From NCBI RefSeq assembly GCF_001613365.1, contig NZ_BDCF01000057.1:1-53408 (forward strand): a stretch of 53,408 nt of DNA. Reading direction: 5' to 3'. The translations under genes were made by a program, and so were the position numbers. Source of the stretch: Nocardia xishanensis NBRC 101358 (GTDB lineage Bacteria; Actinomycetota; Actinomycetes; Mycobacteriales; Mycobacteriaceae). The stretch's first letter is position 1, and each line of letters begins with the position of its first letter. Positions 25,999 to 35,211 of this stretch are shown here, one piece after another. The notes under the pieces were generated by a model, which saw only the letters and a program-made list of their open reading frames with translations, did not search any database and was not told the DNA's origin.

Positions 25999-28236
25999 AT
26001 GGCTGTCGAGAGCGATCTCGCTCCACCGCTGTCCCCACCCGCGCCGGGCCCCGGCGCGCTGTCCGATCGTCTGACATCCGTCTTGCGCCACGATCTGCCC
26101 GCGTCGATCGTGGTTTTCCTGGTCGCGCTGCCGCTCTCGCTCGGCATCGCCCTCGCCTCAGGCGCGCCCGTCGCCGCGGGCCTCATCGCCGCCGTGATCG
26201 GCGGTATCGTCGCGGGCACCCTCGGCGGCTCGGTGCTGCAGGTCAGCGGTCCGGCCGCGGGCCTGACCGTCGTGGTCGCCGAGTCCATCGACAAATTCGG
26301 TTGGGGCGTCACGGGTTTCATCGTGGTCGCCGCGGGCGTGCTGCAGATCGTCTTCGGGCTCAGCCGCGTCGCGCGCGCCGCACTCGCGGTCGCGCCCGTC
26401 GTGGTGCACGCGATGCTGGCCGGCATCGGCGTCACCATCGCGCTGCAGCAGATCCACGTGCTGCTCGGCGGGGCGTCGCACAGCTCGGCCTGGAACAACC
26501 TCGTCGAACTACCCGGCCAGCTGATCTCGCTGCACGGCGGTGACGCGCTGGTCGGCGCCGCGGTGATCGCGGTGATGCTCGGCTGGCGGTACACGCCGGA
26601 GAAGATCCGCGTGGTGCCAGGCCCGCTGGTCGCGGTGTTCATCGGCACGCTGCTGTCGATGGTGCTGCCGACGCAGGTCGAGCGCATCGTGCTGGACGGC
26701 TCGCTGTTCGACGCCGTCGGCTTGCCGCAGATCCCCGACGGCGGCTGGTCCTCGGTCACCATCATGGTGCTCACCATCGCGCTGATCGCCAGCGTGGAGA
26801 GCCTGCTCTCCGCCGTCGCCGTCGACAAGATGCACACCGGACGCCGCACCAACTTCGACCGCGAGCTGATCGGCCAGGGCTCGGCCAACGTGCTGTCCGG
26901 CCTGCTCGGCGGCCTGCCGGTCACCGGCGTCATCGTGCGCAGCGCGACCAATGTGCAGGCAGGCGCGCGAAGCCGCGCCTCGGCGATCATGCACGGCGTC
27001 TGGGTTCTGCTGTTCTCGGTCGCGCTGGTCGGCGTCGTGCAGCAGATTCCGAAGGCCGCGCTGGCGGGCCTGCTGATCGTGATCGGCATCCAGCTGGTCA
27101 AGCTCGCCCACATCAAGCTGGCGCGTCGCACCGGCGACCTGCTGGTTTACGCGGCGACGATCCTCGGCGTGGTCTTCCTGAACCTGCTCGAGGGCGTGAT
27201 GATCGGTCTCGCGCTGGCCTTCGGCCTGCTGCTGTGGCGGGTGGTGCGCGTGGCGATCACCGCCAAGCAGATTCCGCAGTCGCAGCGCTGGCTGGTCACC
27301 ATCGACGGTTCCTGCACCTTCCTCGCGCTGCCGAAGCTGTCCGCCGAGCTGGCCAAGGTGCCAGAGGGCGCCGACGTGACCGTCGAGATGACCGTCGACT
27401 TCCTCGACCACGCCGCCTTCGAGGCCATCGAGGAGTGGGTGCGCCAACAAGAACACGGCGGCGGCAGCGTCGAGTTCGTGGAGATCGGCACCGTGCGGAT
27501 GGCCGACGCGCTGGCCGGACCGCCCACACGTGGCTTCGGCCGCGCGGTGTGGGACGAGATCCTCGGGCCGTGGCGGCGCGAGGACGAGCACCCCAACCCG
27601 CTCGTCGCGGGCGTCGCCGCCTTCCATCGCAGCCACGCGCACGTGGTGCGGCCGCACCTGGACGGACTGGCCGACCAGCAGGATCCGGACTCGTTCTTCC
27701 TGACCTGCTCCGACTCCCGCATCGTGCCCAACGTCATCACCAACAGCGGCCCCGGCGACCTGTTCACCGTCCGCAACGTCGGCAACCTGGTACCGGAAGC
27801 CGGTGACGCCTCGGTGGAGGCGGCGCTGGTGTTCGCGCTCGAGGAGCTGAACGTGCGTTCGGTGGTGGTCTGCGGCCACTCGTCCTGCGGCGCCATGAAA
27901 GCGCTGTACTCGGGCGCCGACACCGGTCCCGGCATCGAGCCGTGGCTGGCGCACGCGCATCCGAGCCTGGCCAGGTTCCGTGCCGGTCATCCGGTGGCCG
28001 AGGCGGCCCGCCTAGCGGGCTACGGCGAGGTGGACCAGCTGAGCATGGTGAACGTGGCGATGCAACTGGAGACGCTGCACCGGCATCCCGCGGTGCGCAG
28101 GGCGGTGCTCGAGCGCGGCGTCCGTGTCTCGGGTCTGTTCTTCGACATCGCCAACGCCCGGGTCATCGAGGTGAGGGTCGACGGGCTGGCCCGCATCGGT
28201 GACGCGGATCAGGCCGCCGTGCCCGCACTGGTCTGA
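25999..28236 (+). CDS. SulP transporter-carbonic anhydrase fusion 2
   Basis: A 745-residue paralogue of the preceding gene with the same three-part architecture: SulP (residues about 30-430), STAS-like linker (about 440-510) and beta-carbonic anhydrase (about 550-735). It carries SFFLTCSDSR and VCGHSSCGAM as zinc and dyad motifs. ATG 25999 has AAGGAG six bases ahead; the much longer open frame upstream is leader, because it crosses the regulatory elements. Both domains are complete, so both copies should be active. Divergence in the linker suggests the duplication is not recent. Confidence 0.92.
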   Translation: MAVESDLAPPLSPPAPGPGALSDRLTSVLRHDLPASIVVFLVALPLSLGIALASGAPVAAGLIAAVIGGIVAGTLGGSVLQVSGPAAGLTVVVAESIDKFGWGVTGFIVVAAGVLQIVFGLSRVARAALAVAPVVVHAMLAGIGVTIALQQIHVLLGGASHSSAWNNLVELPGQLISLHGGDALVGAAVIAVMLGWRYTPEKIRVVPGPLVAVFIGTLLSMVLPTQVERIVLDGSLFDAVGLPQIPDGGWSSVTIMVLTIALIASVESLLSAVAVDKMHTGRRTNFDRELIGQGSANVLSGLLGGLPVTGVIVRSATNVQAGARSRASAIMHGVWVLLFSVALVGVVQQIPKAALAGLLIVIGIQLVKLAHIKLARRTGDLLVYAATILGVVFLNLLEGVMIGLALAFGLLLWRVVRVAITAKQIPQSQRWLVTIDGSCTFLALPKLSAELAKVPEGADVTVEMTVDFLDHAAFEAIEEWVRQQEHGGGSVEFVEIGTVRMADALAGPPTRGFGRAVWDEILGPWRREDEHPNPLVAGVAAFHRSHAHVVRPHLDGLADQQDPDSFFLTCSDSRIVPNVITNSGPGDLFTVRNVGNLVPEAGDASVEAALVFALEELNVRSVVVCGHSSCGAMKALYSGADTGPGIEPWLAHAHPSLARFRAGHPVAEAARLAGYGEVDQLSMVNVAMQLETLHRHPAVRRAVLERGVRVSGLFFDIANARVIEVRVDGLARIGDADQAAVPALV

Positions 28237-28254
28237 TCGAAAGACGGGATGACT

Positions 28255-28279
28255 CGCGGGAGCTGCCTTGATTCCCGCG
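28255..28279 (+). terminator. Hairpin after SulP-CA gene 2
   Basis: CGCGGGA and TCCCGCG arms around an 11-base loop, followed by GGGTTTCTC. A probable intrinsic terminator. Confidence 0.6.
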
Positions 28280-28346
28280 GGTTTCTCGTGTTCGCCGTCG
28301 CGCGACAGCGATTCCAGGTCTCCCGCGTTCTCGTAGGCTGGCAGAT

Positions 28347-28778
28347 GTGAGTGCCGAGCTGGATGAGAATCCGACCGACGACCCGACGGGGTGGCGCGCC
28401 TTCCGCACCGGAGTGGCCAACCGGCCTACGCTGAATCTCGCCTACCGGATCGGTGTGGCGGTGATCGGCGTCCTGGTGCTGGCTCTCGGCATCCTGGCGA
28501 TTCCGTACCCCGGTCCCGGCTGGGCGATCGTGTTCGCCGGACTCGGCATCCTCGCCACCGAATTCGCCTGGGCGCGCCGGGCGCTGACCTGGCTGCGGGA
28601 CAGGTACCGGCAGGGTATGGCCTGGTATGCCTCGCGAGGCGTGGTCATGCGGGTGACCGCGGCAGTAGCCACTGTGTTGTTGGTTGTCGCGACGCTCTGG
28701 GTTCTCGGCACGTTCGGATTGGTCGGCGGCTGGATCGGAGTCGAATCGGAATGGTTGCGCAGTCCCCTGGCGTGGTGA
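28347..28778 (+). CDS. PGPGW-motif small membrane protein (TIGR02611 type)
   Basis: A 143-residue integral membrane protein with three hydrophobic segments. Segment one ends in ILAIPYPGPGWAIVFAGLGILATEF, which carries the PGPGW signature of a widespread actinobacterial family of unknown function. GTG 28347 follows a TAGGCT -10 box (28334-28339) by seven bases, so the message is probably leaderless. Its stop overlaps the start of the Fe-S protein as GTGA, so the two are coupled. Confidence 0.85.
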   Translation: MSAELDENPTDDPTGWRAFRTGVANRPTLNLAYRIGVAVIGVLVLALGILAIPYPGPGWAIVFAGLGILATEFAWARRALTWLRDRYRQGMAWYASRGVVMRVTAAVATVLLVVATLWVLGTFGLVGGWIGVESEWLRSPLAW

Positions 28779-29392
28779 GCACGGTTCCCGGCGCGACACT
28801 CATACGGCCGGAATGGCTGACCGCGCGGATCACGGAGATGGGCCGGTCTTGGGGCACCTCCTCACCGCGCATCGCGGGCACGCTGTGGTGGTGCATGGTC
28901 GCCTCCGCGCTGGTCGAGCCGCTGGCGCGCGCCGCGGCGACGGGGCAGCTGCCGCCGGAACCGGCGCTCGACCGCATCGACTGCGAGATCAGGCCCGACG
29001 GCGGGGTCGAGCGCGTTCATATCGCCGCCTGCGACGCCGCTGACGCCGCTCGGTCCGCGGCGGCGCTACATGAAACCTTGGCCGTGGTGATCCCGGCCGT
29101 GGCCGCCGTCTCCGGGGCGGGCGTACCCGCGCTGTGGGCCATCGTCGCCGACGCGATGGGCAACCGCGCCTTGGACGCGGGCGATGGCGAAGCGGGAGCC
29201 GAACTGGCCGCCCTGGTGGGCGGCAAGCTGCCCGCACCGCGCTTCGTGCCGATCGGCGGACGCACCTTCGTCCGCCGGATCTCCTGCTGCCTCGTATTCG
29301 AGATCCCCGGCTGCGAGATGTGCACGAGCTGCCCCAAACGACCGGTCGCCGAACGCGAAGCGCTGCTCGCGAAGCTCGCCGAACAGGCCTGA
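28775..29392 (+). CDS. FhuF-like (2Fe-2S) protein
   Basis: A 205-residue protein ending in SCCLVFEIPGCEMCTSCP, the C-C-x(10)-C-x2-C arrangement of FhuF-type ferric siderophore reductases, which bind a 2Fe-2S cluster. The middle, with RIAGTLWWCMVASALVEPLA, matches the family's helical domain. It probably reduces ferric siderophores in the cytosol. GTG 28775 is used because it overlaps the upstream stop; a second GTG three bases earlier is possible. No siderophore genes are nearby. Confidence 0.8.
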   Translation: MSTVPGATLIRPEWLTARITEMGRSWGTSSPRIAGTLWWCMVASALVEPLARAAATGQLPPEPALDRIDCEIRPDGGVERVHIAACDAADAARSAAALHETLAVVIPAVAAVSGAGVPALWAIVADAMGNRALDAGDGEAGAELAALVGGKLPAPRFVPIGGRTFVRRISCCLVFEIPGCEMCTSCPKRPVAEREALLAKLAEQA

Positions 29393-29705
29393 TCCGCTCC
29401 CTCGCGCCCGCGATATTCGAGTTGCGCGCGCCAGGATGTGCTGCAAGATGGGTGCCGACACGCCGATAACGAGTCACCCCACGGCGACACCAGGTTTCGC
29501 GAGCACGACGACCCATGCCCGAATACGCCCAGAACCCGGTAGGCAACGCGATCACCGGCTCCTGCGGTCAGGCCGGAGGCGCTCGCGACCGGCGCGAATC
29601 GCACGGCGGCGGGACCGCTAGCATTGGTCGCGCCGGAGCGATTGCCGCCCGGTGACGCCGCGCGGGAACAGGCCCGCCCACGTAAACGCCAAGGAGAGCG
29701 CCGCC
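29393..29705. other. Intergenic region before thrS
   Basis: A 313-base gap. I see TAGCAT near 29620 as a possible -10 and AAGGAG at 29691 as the thrS ribosome site. A GGCGGGACCGC string recalls a T-box core, but no specifier or antiterminator structure is evident. Confidence 0.45.
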
Positions 29706-31766
29706 GTGACCACCTCAGCCCCGATCAGCCCAGCCACCCTCGTCCGGGTGCAGGCCGGGACTACGGCGGGCGCCGCGGTGCGCGAGGCTGGTCTGCCGAC
29801 CAAGGGACCCGACACCATCGTCGTGGTGCGCGACGCCGAGGGCGCGCTCAAGGACCTGTCCTGGGTCCCGGACACCGATGTCGAGGTCGAGGCGGTCGCC
29901 GCGAGCACCGAGGACGGCCGCAGCGTGATCAGGCACTCCGCGGCGCACGTGCTCGCCCAGGCCGTGCAGCAGGAGTTCCCCGAGGCCAAGCTGGGCATCG
30001 GCCCGCCGATCAAGGACGGCTTCTACTACGACTTCCGGGTCGACCGCCCGTTCACCCCCGAGGATCTGGCCAAGCTGGAATCCCGGATGAAGAAGATCGT
30101 CAAAGGCGCGCAACGCTTTTCGCGCCGTGTCGTGGAGATCGACGAGGCCCGCGTCGAGCTGGCGGGCGAGCCGTTCAAGCTCGAGCTGATCAGCGACAAG
30201 TCCGGCATCGACGACCCCGAGGTCATGGAGGTCGGCGGCAAAGAGCTGACCATCTACGACAACCTGGATCCGCGCACCGGCGAGAAGGTCTGGGGCGACC
30301 TGTGCCGCGGCCCGCACATCCCGACCACCAAGTTCATCCCTGCCTTCAAGCTGACCCGCAGCTCGGCCGCCTACTGGCGCGGTGATCAGAACCGCGAGGA
30401 CCTGCAGCGCATCTACGGCACCGCCTGGGAATCCCAGGAGGCCATGGACGAGCACCTGCACCTGCTCGCCGAGGCCGAGCGCCGCGACCACCGCAAGCTC
30501 GGCCTGGAACTGGACCTGTTCAGCTTCCCCGACGAACTCGGCTCCGGTCTTCCGGTGTTCCACCCCAAGGGCGGCATCATTCGCAAGGAACTCGAGGAGT
30601 ACTCGCGCCGCCGCCACGTGGCCGCGGGCTACGAGTTCGTGAACACCCCGCACATCACCAAAGGCCACCTGTTCGAGGTCTCCGGCCACCTGGACTGGTA
30701 CCGCGACGGCATGTTCCCCGCGATGCACCTCGACGCCGAGCTCAACGAGGACGGCACCGTCCGCAAGCCCGGCCAGGACTACTACGTCAAGCCGATGAAC
30801 TGCCCGATGCACAACCTGATCTTCCGTTCCCGCGGCCGGTCGTATCGGGAACTGCCGCTGCGGCTGTTCGAGTTCGGCTCGGTCTACCGCTACGAGAAGT
30901 CCGGCGTGGTACACGGTCTGACCCGGGTGCGCGGCATGACCCAGGACGACGCGCACATCTACTGCACCAAAGAGCAGATGCACGCCGAGCTGACCGACAC
31001 ACTGCGTTTCGTGCTCGATCTGCTCGAGGACTACGGCCTGGACGACTTCTACCTGGAACTGTCCACCAAGGATCCGGAGAAGTTCGTCGGCTCCGACGAG
31101 ATCTGGGAGGAGGCGACCGAGACCCTGTCCAAGGTCGCCTCGGCCTCCGGTCTCGAGCTGGTGCCCGATCCGGGCGGGGCGGCGTTCTACGGTCCGAAGA
31201 TCTCGGTGCAGGCCAAGGACGCGCTCGGCCGCACCTGGCAGATGTCGACCATCCAGCTCGACTTCAACCTGCCCGAGCGCTTCAACCTGGAATACACCGC
31301 CTCCGACGGCACCAAGCAGCGGCCGGTGATGATCCACCGCGCGCTGTTCGGTTCCATCGAGCGCTTCTTCGGTGTGCTCACCGAGCACTACGCGGGCGCC
31401 TTCCCCGCCTGGCTCTCGCCGGTGCAGGTGGTCGGCATCCCGGTCGCGGAAGCCTTTGCGCCGCACCTGGATCGGGTGATCGAGCTGCTGCACGACCAGG
31501 GCGTCCGCGCCCAGGTGGACCGCAGCGACGACCGGATGCAGAAGAAGATCTTCAACAACACCGCGCAGAAGGTGCCGTTCATGCTGCTCGCGGGCGAGCG
31601 CGACGTGAACGCGGGCGCGGTGAGCTTCCGGTTCCGGGACGGCACCCAGGTCAACGGCGTGCCGGTGGCCGACGCGGTGGCCACCGTCGTGGCGTGGATC
31701 GCGCGCCGCGAGAACGCCTCGCCCACCGCCGAGGGGTTCGAGATCGTGTCGGCGGGCCCGGCATGA
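29706..31766 (+). CDS. thrS: Threonine-tRNA ligase
   Basis: A 686-residue class II aminoacyl-tRNA synthetase charging tRNA-Thr. It has an N-terminal TGS domain, the editing domain with IRHSAAHVLAQAV and LCRGPHIPTT, and the catalytic core with the zinc cysteine in MNCPMHNLIF. Motif 2 is around YRYEKSGVVHGLTRVRGMTQDD and motif 3 is VMIHRALFGSIERFFG. A C-terminal anticodon-binding domain completes it. GTG 29706 is preceded by AAGGAG, nine bases before it. It is the first gene of a six-gene operon leading into phosphatidylinositol mannoside synthesis, as in M. tuberculosis (Rv2614c onwards). Confidence 0.97.
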   Translation: MTTSAPISPATLVRVQAGTTAGAAVREAGLPTKGPDTIVVVRDAEGALKDLSWVPDTDVEVEAVAASTEDGRSVIRHSAAHVLAQAVQQEFPEAKLGIGPPIKDGFYYDFRVDRPFTPEDLAKLESRMKKIVKGAQRFSRRVVEIDEARVELAGEPFKLELISDKSGIDDPEVMEVGGKELTIYDNLDPRTGEKVWGDLCRGPHIPTTKFIPAFKLTRSSAAYWRGDQNREDLQRIYGTAWESQEAMDEHLHLLAEAERRDHRKLGLELDLFSFPDELGSGLPVFHPKGGIIRKELEEYSRRRHVAAGYEFVNTPHITKGHLFEVSGHLDWYRDGMFPAMHLDAELNEDGTVRKPGQDYYVKPMNCPMHNLIFRSRGRSYRELPLRLFEFGSVYRYEKSGVVHGLTRVRGMTQDDAHIYCTKEQMHAELTDTLRFVLDLLEDYGLDDFYLELSTKDPEKFVGSDEIWEEATETLSKVASASGLELVPDPGGAAFYGPKISVQAKDALGRTWQMSTIQLDFNLPERFNLEYTASDGTKQRPVMIHRALFGSIERFFGVLTEHYAGAFPAWLSPVQVVGIPVAEAFAPHLDRVIELLHDQGVRAQVDRSDDRMQKKIFNNTAQKVPFMLLAGERDVNAGAVSFRFRDGTQVNGVPVADAVATVVAWIARRENASPTAEGFEIVSAGPA

Positions 31767-32344
31767 CCGCGGACGGGCTGTACGGCTGGGACGACACGGA
31801 GCAGGGGAACATCGTGGACATCGGCGCGGGCGACCCCGATCGGCTGCAACGAATCTGGACCCCGTACCGGATGTCGTACATCACCGAGGCCGCGGGATCC
31901 CGTCCGACGGACGCCACGGGGCACCCGTTCACCGACATTCCCAAGATGTCCGACGAGGACGGCCTGATCGTCGCCCGCGGTGAGCTGGTGTACGCGGTGC
32001 TCAACCTGTACCCGTACAACCCGGGGCACATGATGGTGGTGCCGTACCGCAGGGTGGCCAACCTGGAGGACCTCACCGAGGCCGAGAGCGCCGAGCTGAT
32101 GGCGTTCACGCAGCGGGCCATCAGGGTGATGAAGAATGTTTCGCGCCCGCACGGTTTCAACGTCGGGCTCAATCTCGGCGGCGTCGCGGGCGGCTCGCTG
32201 GCCGACCACCTGCACCAGCACATCGTGCCGCGCTGGGGCGGGGACGCGAACTTCATCACCGTGATCGGCGGGGTCAAGGTGATGCCGCAGTTGCTCCGCG
32301 AGACCAGAGACCTGCTCGCCGCCGCGTGGAAGGAAACGGAGTGA
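31763..32344 (+). CDS. HIT-family AP4A phosphorylase-like hydrolase
   Basis: A 193-residue HIT protein with the histidine triad in DHLHQHIVPRW and the preceding LNLGGVAGGSLA. Its length and N-terminal extension match M. tuberculosis Rv2613c, which cleaves diadenosine tetraphosphate by phosphorolysis. The ATG overlaps the thrS stop. AP4A is a by-product of aminoacyl-tRNA synthetases, which gives a plausible reason for its placement after thrS. Confidence 0.9.
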   Translation: MTADGLYGWDDTEQGNIVDIGAGDPDRLQRIWTPYRMSYITEAAGSRPTDATGHPFTDIPKMSDEDGLIVARGELVYAVLNLYPYNPGHMMVVPYRRVANLEDLTEAESAELMAFTQRAIRVMKNVSRPHGFNVGLNLGGVAGGSLADHLHQHIVPRWGGDANFITVIGGVKVMPQLLRETRDLLAAAWKETE

Positions 32345-32397
32345 GCAACCGCCGCGGTGCTTCGTCCGTCCGAATCGACCGGGCGCGGGTGTAGCCG

Positions 32398-33060
32398 GTG
32401 CTGAGCTTCTTCGGTCGCGAGACGTTCGCCAGGGCCACCGCTCCGCTCGGCAAGGCGCTGGTGCGCACCGGACTGACGCCGGACGCCGTCACCCTGATCG
32501 GCACGGCCGCCTCGATCACGGCCGCGGTCACGCTCTTCCCGACCGGTCACCTGTTCTGGGGAACGATGGTGATCTGGTTGTTCGTCATGTTCGACATGCT
32601 CGACGGCGCCATGGCCCGGGCCCGCGGCGGCGGCACGAAATACGGCGCGGTGCTGGACGCCACCTGCGACCGGGTCGCCGACGGCGCGATCTTCGGCGGC
32701 CTCGCCTGGTGGTCGGTCTACCACGAGCACAACAAGTGGCTGTTCTTCGCCACCCTCGTGGTGCTGGTGACCTCGCAGGTGATCTCCTACGCCAAGGCGC
32801 GCGCCGAGGCGAGCGGCCTGTCCGCCGACGGCGGCATCATCGAGCGCCCCGACCGGCTCGTCATCGTGCTCGTCGGCGCGGGCTTCACCGGCATCGGCGG
32901 CCACTGGGGGATCGAGTGGCTCACCTGGGCGGTGCACGTGGCCATGTGGATCCTCGCGGTGCTCAGCATCGTGACGGTGTTCCAGCGGGTGCTCGCGGTG
33001 CGCAATTCGCCCGGCGCGCGCGAGGTGATCCCGCCCGCCGCGCCGCAGGAGGCGCGGTGA
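32398..33060 (+). CDS. pgsA: Phosphatidylinositol phosphate synthase
   Basis: A 220-residue CDP-alcohol phosphatidyltransferase with about six membrane helices. The catalytic motif DxxDGxxAR...GxxxDxxxD is seen as DMLDGAMARARGGG and GAVLDATCDRVAD. It joins CDP-diacylglycerol with inositol-3-phosphate in the plasma membrane. The GTG at 32398 is the first usable start after a stop in the same frame. In context it supplies the phosphatidylinositol that the next two genes mannosylate and acylate. Confidence 0.93.
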   Translation: MLSFFGRETFARATAPLGKALVRTGLTPDAVTLIGTAASITAAVTLFPTGHLFWGTMVIWLFVMFDMLDGAMARARGGGTKYGAVLDATCDRVADGAIFGGLAWWSVYHEHNKWLFFATLVVLVTSQVISYAKARAEASGLSADGGIIERPDRLVIVLVGAGFTGIGGHWGIEWLTWAVHVAMWILAVLSIVTVFQRVLAVRNSPGAREVIPPAAPQEAR

Positions 33061-33130
33061 GCGCGCTGGAAGTCCGCGCATCGTTGCTGGTTTTCGCTCG
33101 TATCGTCGGTGCTGTGGGATCGGGGGAGCG

Positions 33131-34090
33131 GTGAATATCGCGGAACGGTTGAGCGACGCCGGATACGCGGCGGGCTGGCGACTGGTCCGGGCGCTTCCGG
33201 AGGGCACGGCCCGCAGGCTGTTCGACTGGGGCGGCGAGCGCGCGGCGCGCAACGGCGGCCCGATCCAGCTGCGGCGCAATCTGGCCCGTGTGCTCGGGGT
33301 GCCGCAGGAACAGGTGCCCGACGACCTGATCCGGGCGAGCATGCGCTCCTACGCGCGGTACTGGCGCGAGGCGTTCCGGCTGCCGACGATGGATCACGCG
33401 GCGCTGGGCAAGTCGGATCGGCTGCCGGTGGCCGGACTGGACCATTTGGACGCCGCGCTGGCCGAGGGTCGGGGCGTGATCTTGGTGCTGCCGCATTCGG
33501 GCAACTGGGACATGGCCGGGATGTGGTGTGTCCAGAACTACGGCGGTCTGACCACGATCGCCGAGCGCCTGAAGCCGGAGTCGCTGTTCGAGCGCTTCGT
33601 CGCCTACCGGGAGAGCCTCGGTTTCGAGGTGTTCCCGCTGACCGGGGGTGAGCAGCCGCCGTTCGGCCTGCTGGCGGATCGCCTACGGCAGAACAAGATC
33701 GTCTGCCTGATGGGCGAGCGCGATCTCACCGGCCGCGGTGTGCCGGTCGACTTCTTCGGTGAGCGCACCTGGATGCCCGCGGGCGCGGCCAGGCTGGCCA
33801 TCGAGACCGGCGCCGCGCTCGTACCGGTGCATTCCTGGTTCACCGTCGACGGCGACGGCGTGGAAGCCTGGGGCCTGAAATGCGAAGAGCGGCTGGATGT
33901 CTCGGGTGGCGTCAGGGCGGCGACGCAGCTGCTGGCGGACCGTTTCGCCGCCAATATCGCCGAGCATCCGGCCGACTGGCACATGCTGCAACCCCTGTGG
34001 GAGAGCGATCTGTCCGAGGAGCGCCGGGCCAGGATCGCCGCCGCGCAGGCCGAGCTGTCGGCGCAGAACGGCAGAGACGAGGCGTCGTGA
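33131..34090 (+). CDS. patA: Phosphatidylinositol mannoside acyltransferase
   Basis: A 319-residue LPLAT-type acyltransferase. The catalytic HxxxxD/E is visible as LPHSGNWDMAG, and GERDLTGRGVPVDFFG forms the glycerophosphate-side pocket. It resembles M. tuberculosis Rv2611c, which places a palmitoyl group on the 6-position of the PIM mannose at the membrane. GTG 33131 is preceded by GGGGGAG. The stop overlaps the pimA GTG, so the pair is coupled. Confidence 0.9.
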   Translation: MNIAERLSDAGYAAGWRLVRALPEGTARRLFDWGGERAARNGGPIQLRRNLARVLGVPQEQVPDDLIRASMRSYARYWREAFRLPTMDHAALGKSDRLPVAGLDHLDAALAEGRGVILVLPHSGNWDMAGMWCVQNYGGLTTIAERLKPESLFERFVAYRESLGFEVFPLTGGEQPPFGLLADRLRQNKIVCLMGERDLTGRGVPVDFFGERTWMPAGAARLAIETGAALVPVHSWFTVDGDGVEAWGLKCEERLDVSGGVRAATQLLADRFAANIAEHPADWHMLQPLWESDLSEERRARIAAAQAELSAQNGRDEAS

Positions 34091-35211
34091 AGATCGGCAT
34101 GGTCTGCCCGTACTCGTTCGACGTCCCGGGCGGTGTGCAGGCGCACGTGGTGGAGCTGGCCAGGGTGCTCATCGAGCGCGGGCACCGGGTGAGCGTGCTG
34201 GCGCCCGCTTCGGAAGGCACCCCGCTGCCCGAGTTCGTCGTCTCGGCCGGACGCGCGGTCGCGATTCCCTACAACGGCTCGGTGGCCAGGCTCTCCTTCG
34301 GTCCCATGGCCTACACCAGGATCCGCCGCTGGATCGACGGCAACGACTTCGACGTGCTGCACATCCACGAGCCCAACGCGCCGAGCCTGTCCATGCTCGC
34401 GCTCAAGATCGCCGAGGGCCCGATCGTCGCGACGTTCCACACGTCGACCACGAAATCCCTGGTGCTCAGCACTTTTCAGGGCGTGCTGCGGCCGTATCAC
34501 GAGAAGATCAGCGGCCGGATCGCGGTGTCGGAGCTGGCCAGGCGCTGGCAGGTCGAGGCGCTCGGCTCCGACGCGGTGGAGATTCCCAACGGCGTCGACG
34601 TCACCGCCTTCACGCGCGCGCCGCTGTTGCCCGGTTACCCGAGGGCGGGCGGCACGGTGCTGTTCCTCGGCCGGTACGACGAACCGCGCAAGGGCATGGA
34701 CGTGCTGCTCGGCGCGCTGCCGGAGCTGGTGCGCCGCCACCCCGGCCTGGAGATCCTGATCGTCGGTCGCGGTGACGAGGAACGGCTGCGCCGCGAGGCC
34801 GGGCCGAACGCCGGACACCTGCGCTTCCTCGGCCAGGTCTCCGACGAGGAGAAGGCCTCTGCCATGCGCAGCGCCGACGTCTACGTCGCGCCGAACCTCG
34901 GGGGCGAGAGCTTCGGCATCATCCTCATCGAGGCCATGGCCGCCGGCACCGCCGTGGTGGCCAGCGAACTCGACGCGTTCCGCCGCGTGCTGCGCGACGG
35001 AACCGCAGGGATGCTCGTCCCGGTCGGCGACTCGGCCCGGCTCGCGGCCGCGTTGGACACCGTGCTCACCGACGAGGTGCGCAGGGAATCGCTGGTGCGC
35101 GCCGCGAACCAGGTGGTCGGCGAATACGACTGGCCCGTGGTGGCCGAGCAGATCCTGCGCGTCTACGAGACCGTCACCGTCGGCGACACCCGGGTGCGTG
35201 CCGCCGGATGA
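34087..35211 (+). CDS. pimA: Phosphatidylinositol alpha-mannosyltransferase
   Basis: A 374-residue GT4 glycosyltransferase with the GT-B fold. The N-terminal glycine loop is SFDVPGGVQAHVVEL, the inositol/lipid side is HEPNAPSLS, and the donor site has FLGRYDEPRKGMDVLL and GGESFGIILIEAMAAGTAVVAS. It transfers mannose from GDP-mannose to phosphatidylinositol, the first committed step to PIM, LM and LAM, at the inner leaflet. The GTG start overlaps the acyltransferase stop. Confidence 0.95.
   Translation: MKIGMVCPYSFDVPGGVQAHVVELARVLIERGHRVSVLAPASEGTPLPEFVVSAGRAVAIPYNGSVARLSFGPMAYTRIRRWIDGNDFDVLHIHEPNAPSLSMLALKIAEGPIVATFHTSTTKSLVLSTFQGVLRPYHEKISGRIAVSELARRWQVEALGSDAVEIPNGVDVTAFTRAPLLPGYPRAGGTVLFLGRYDEPRKGMDVLLGALPELVRRHPGLEILIVGRGDEERLRREAGPNAGHLRFLGQVSDEEKASAMRSADVYVAPNLGGESFGIILIEAMAAGTAVVASELDAFRRVLRDGTAGMLVPVGDSARLAAALDTVLTDEVRRESLVRAANQVVGEYDWPVVAEQILRVYETVTVGDTRVRAAG

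Noticed and set aside
29600..29640. T-box riboswitch before thrS (GGCGGGACCGC)
   Set aside because: Only a partial match to the T-box core. No specifier loop, stem I or antiterminator could be drawn.
29715..31493. A 592-codon open frame antisense to thrS
   Set aside because: It mirrors thrS codons in a GC-rich genome, with no motif, start site or conservation expected.
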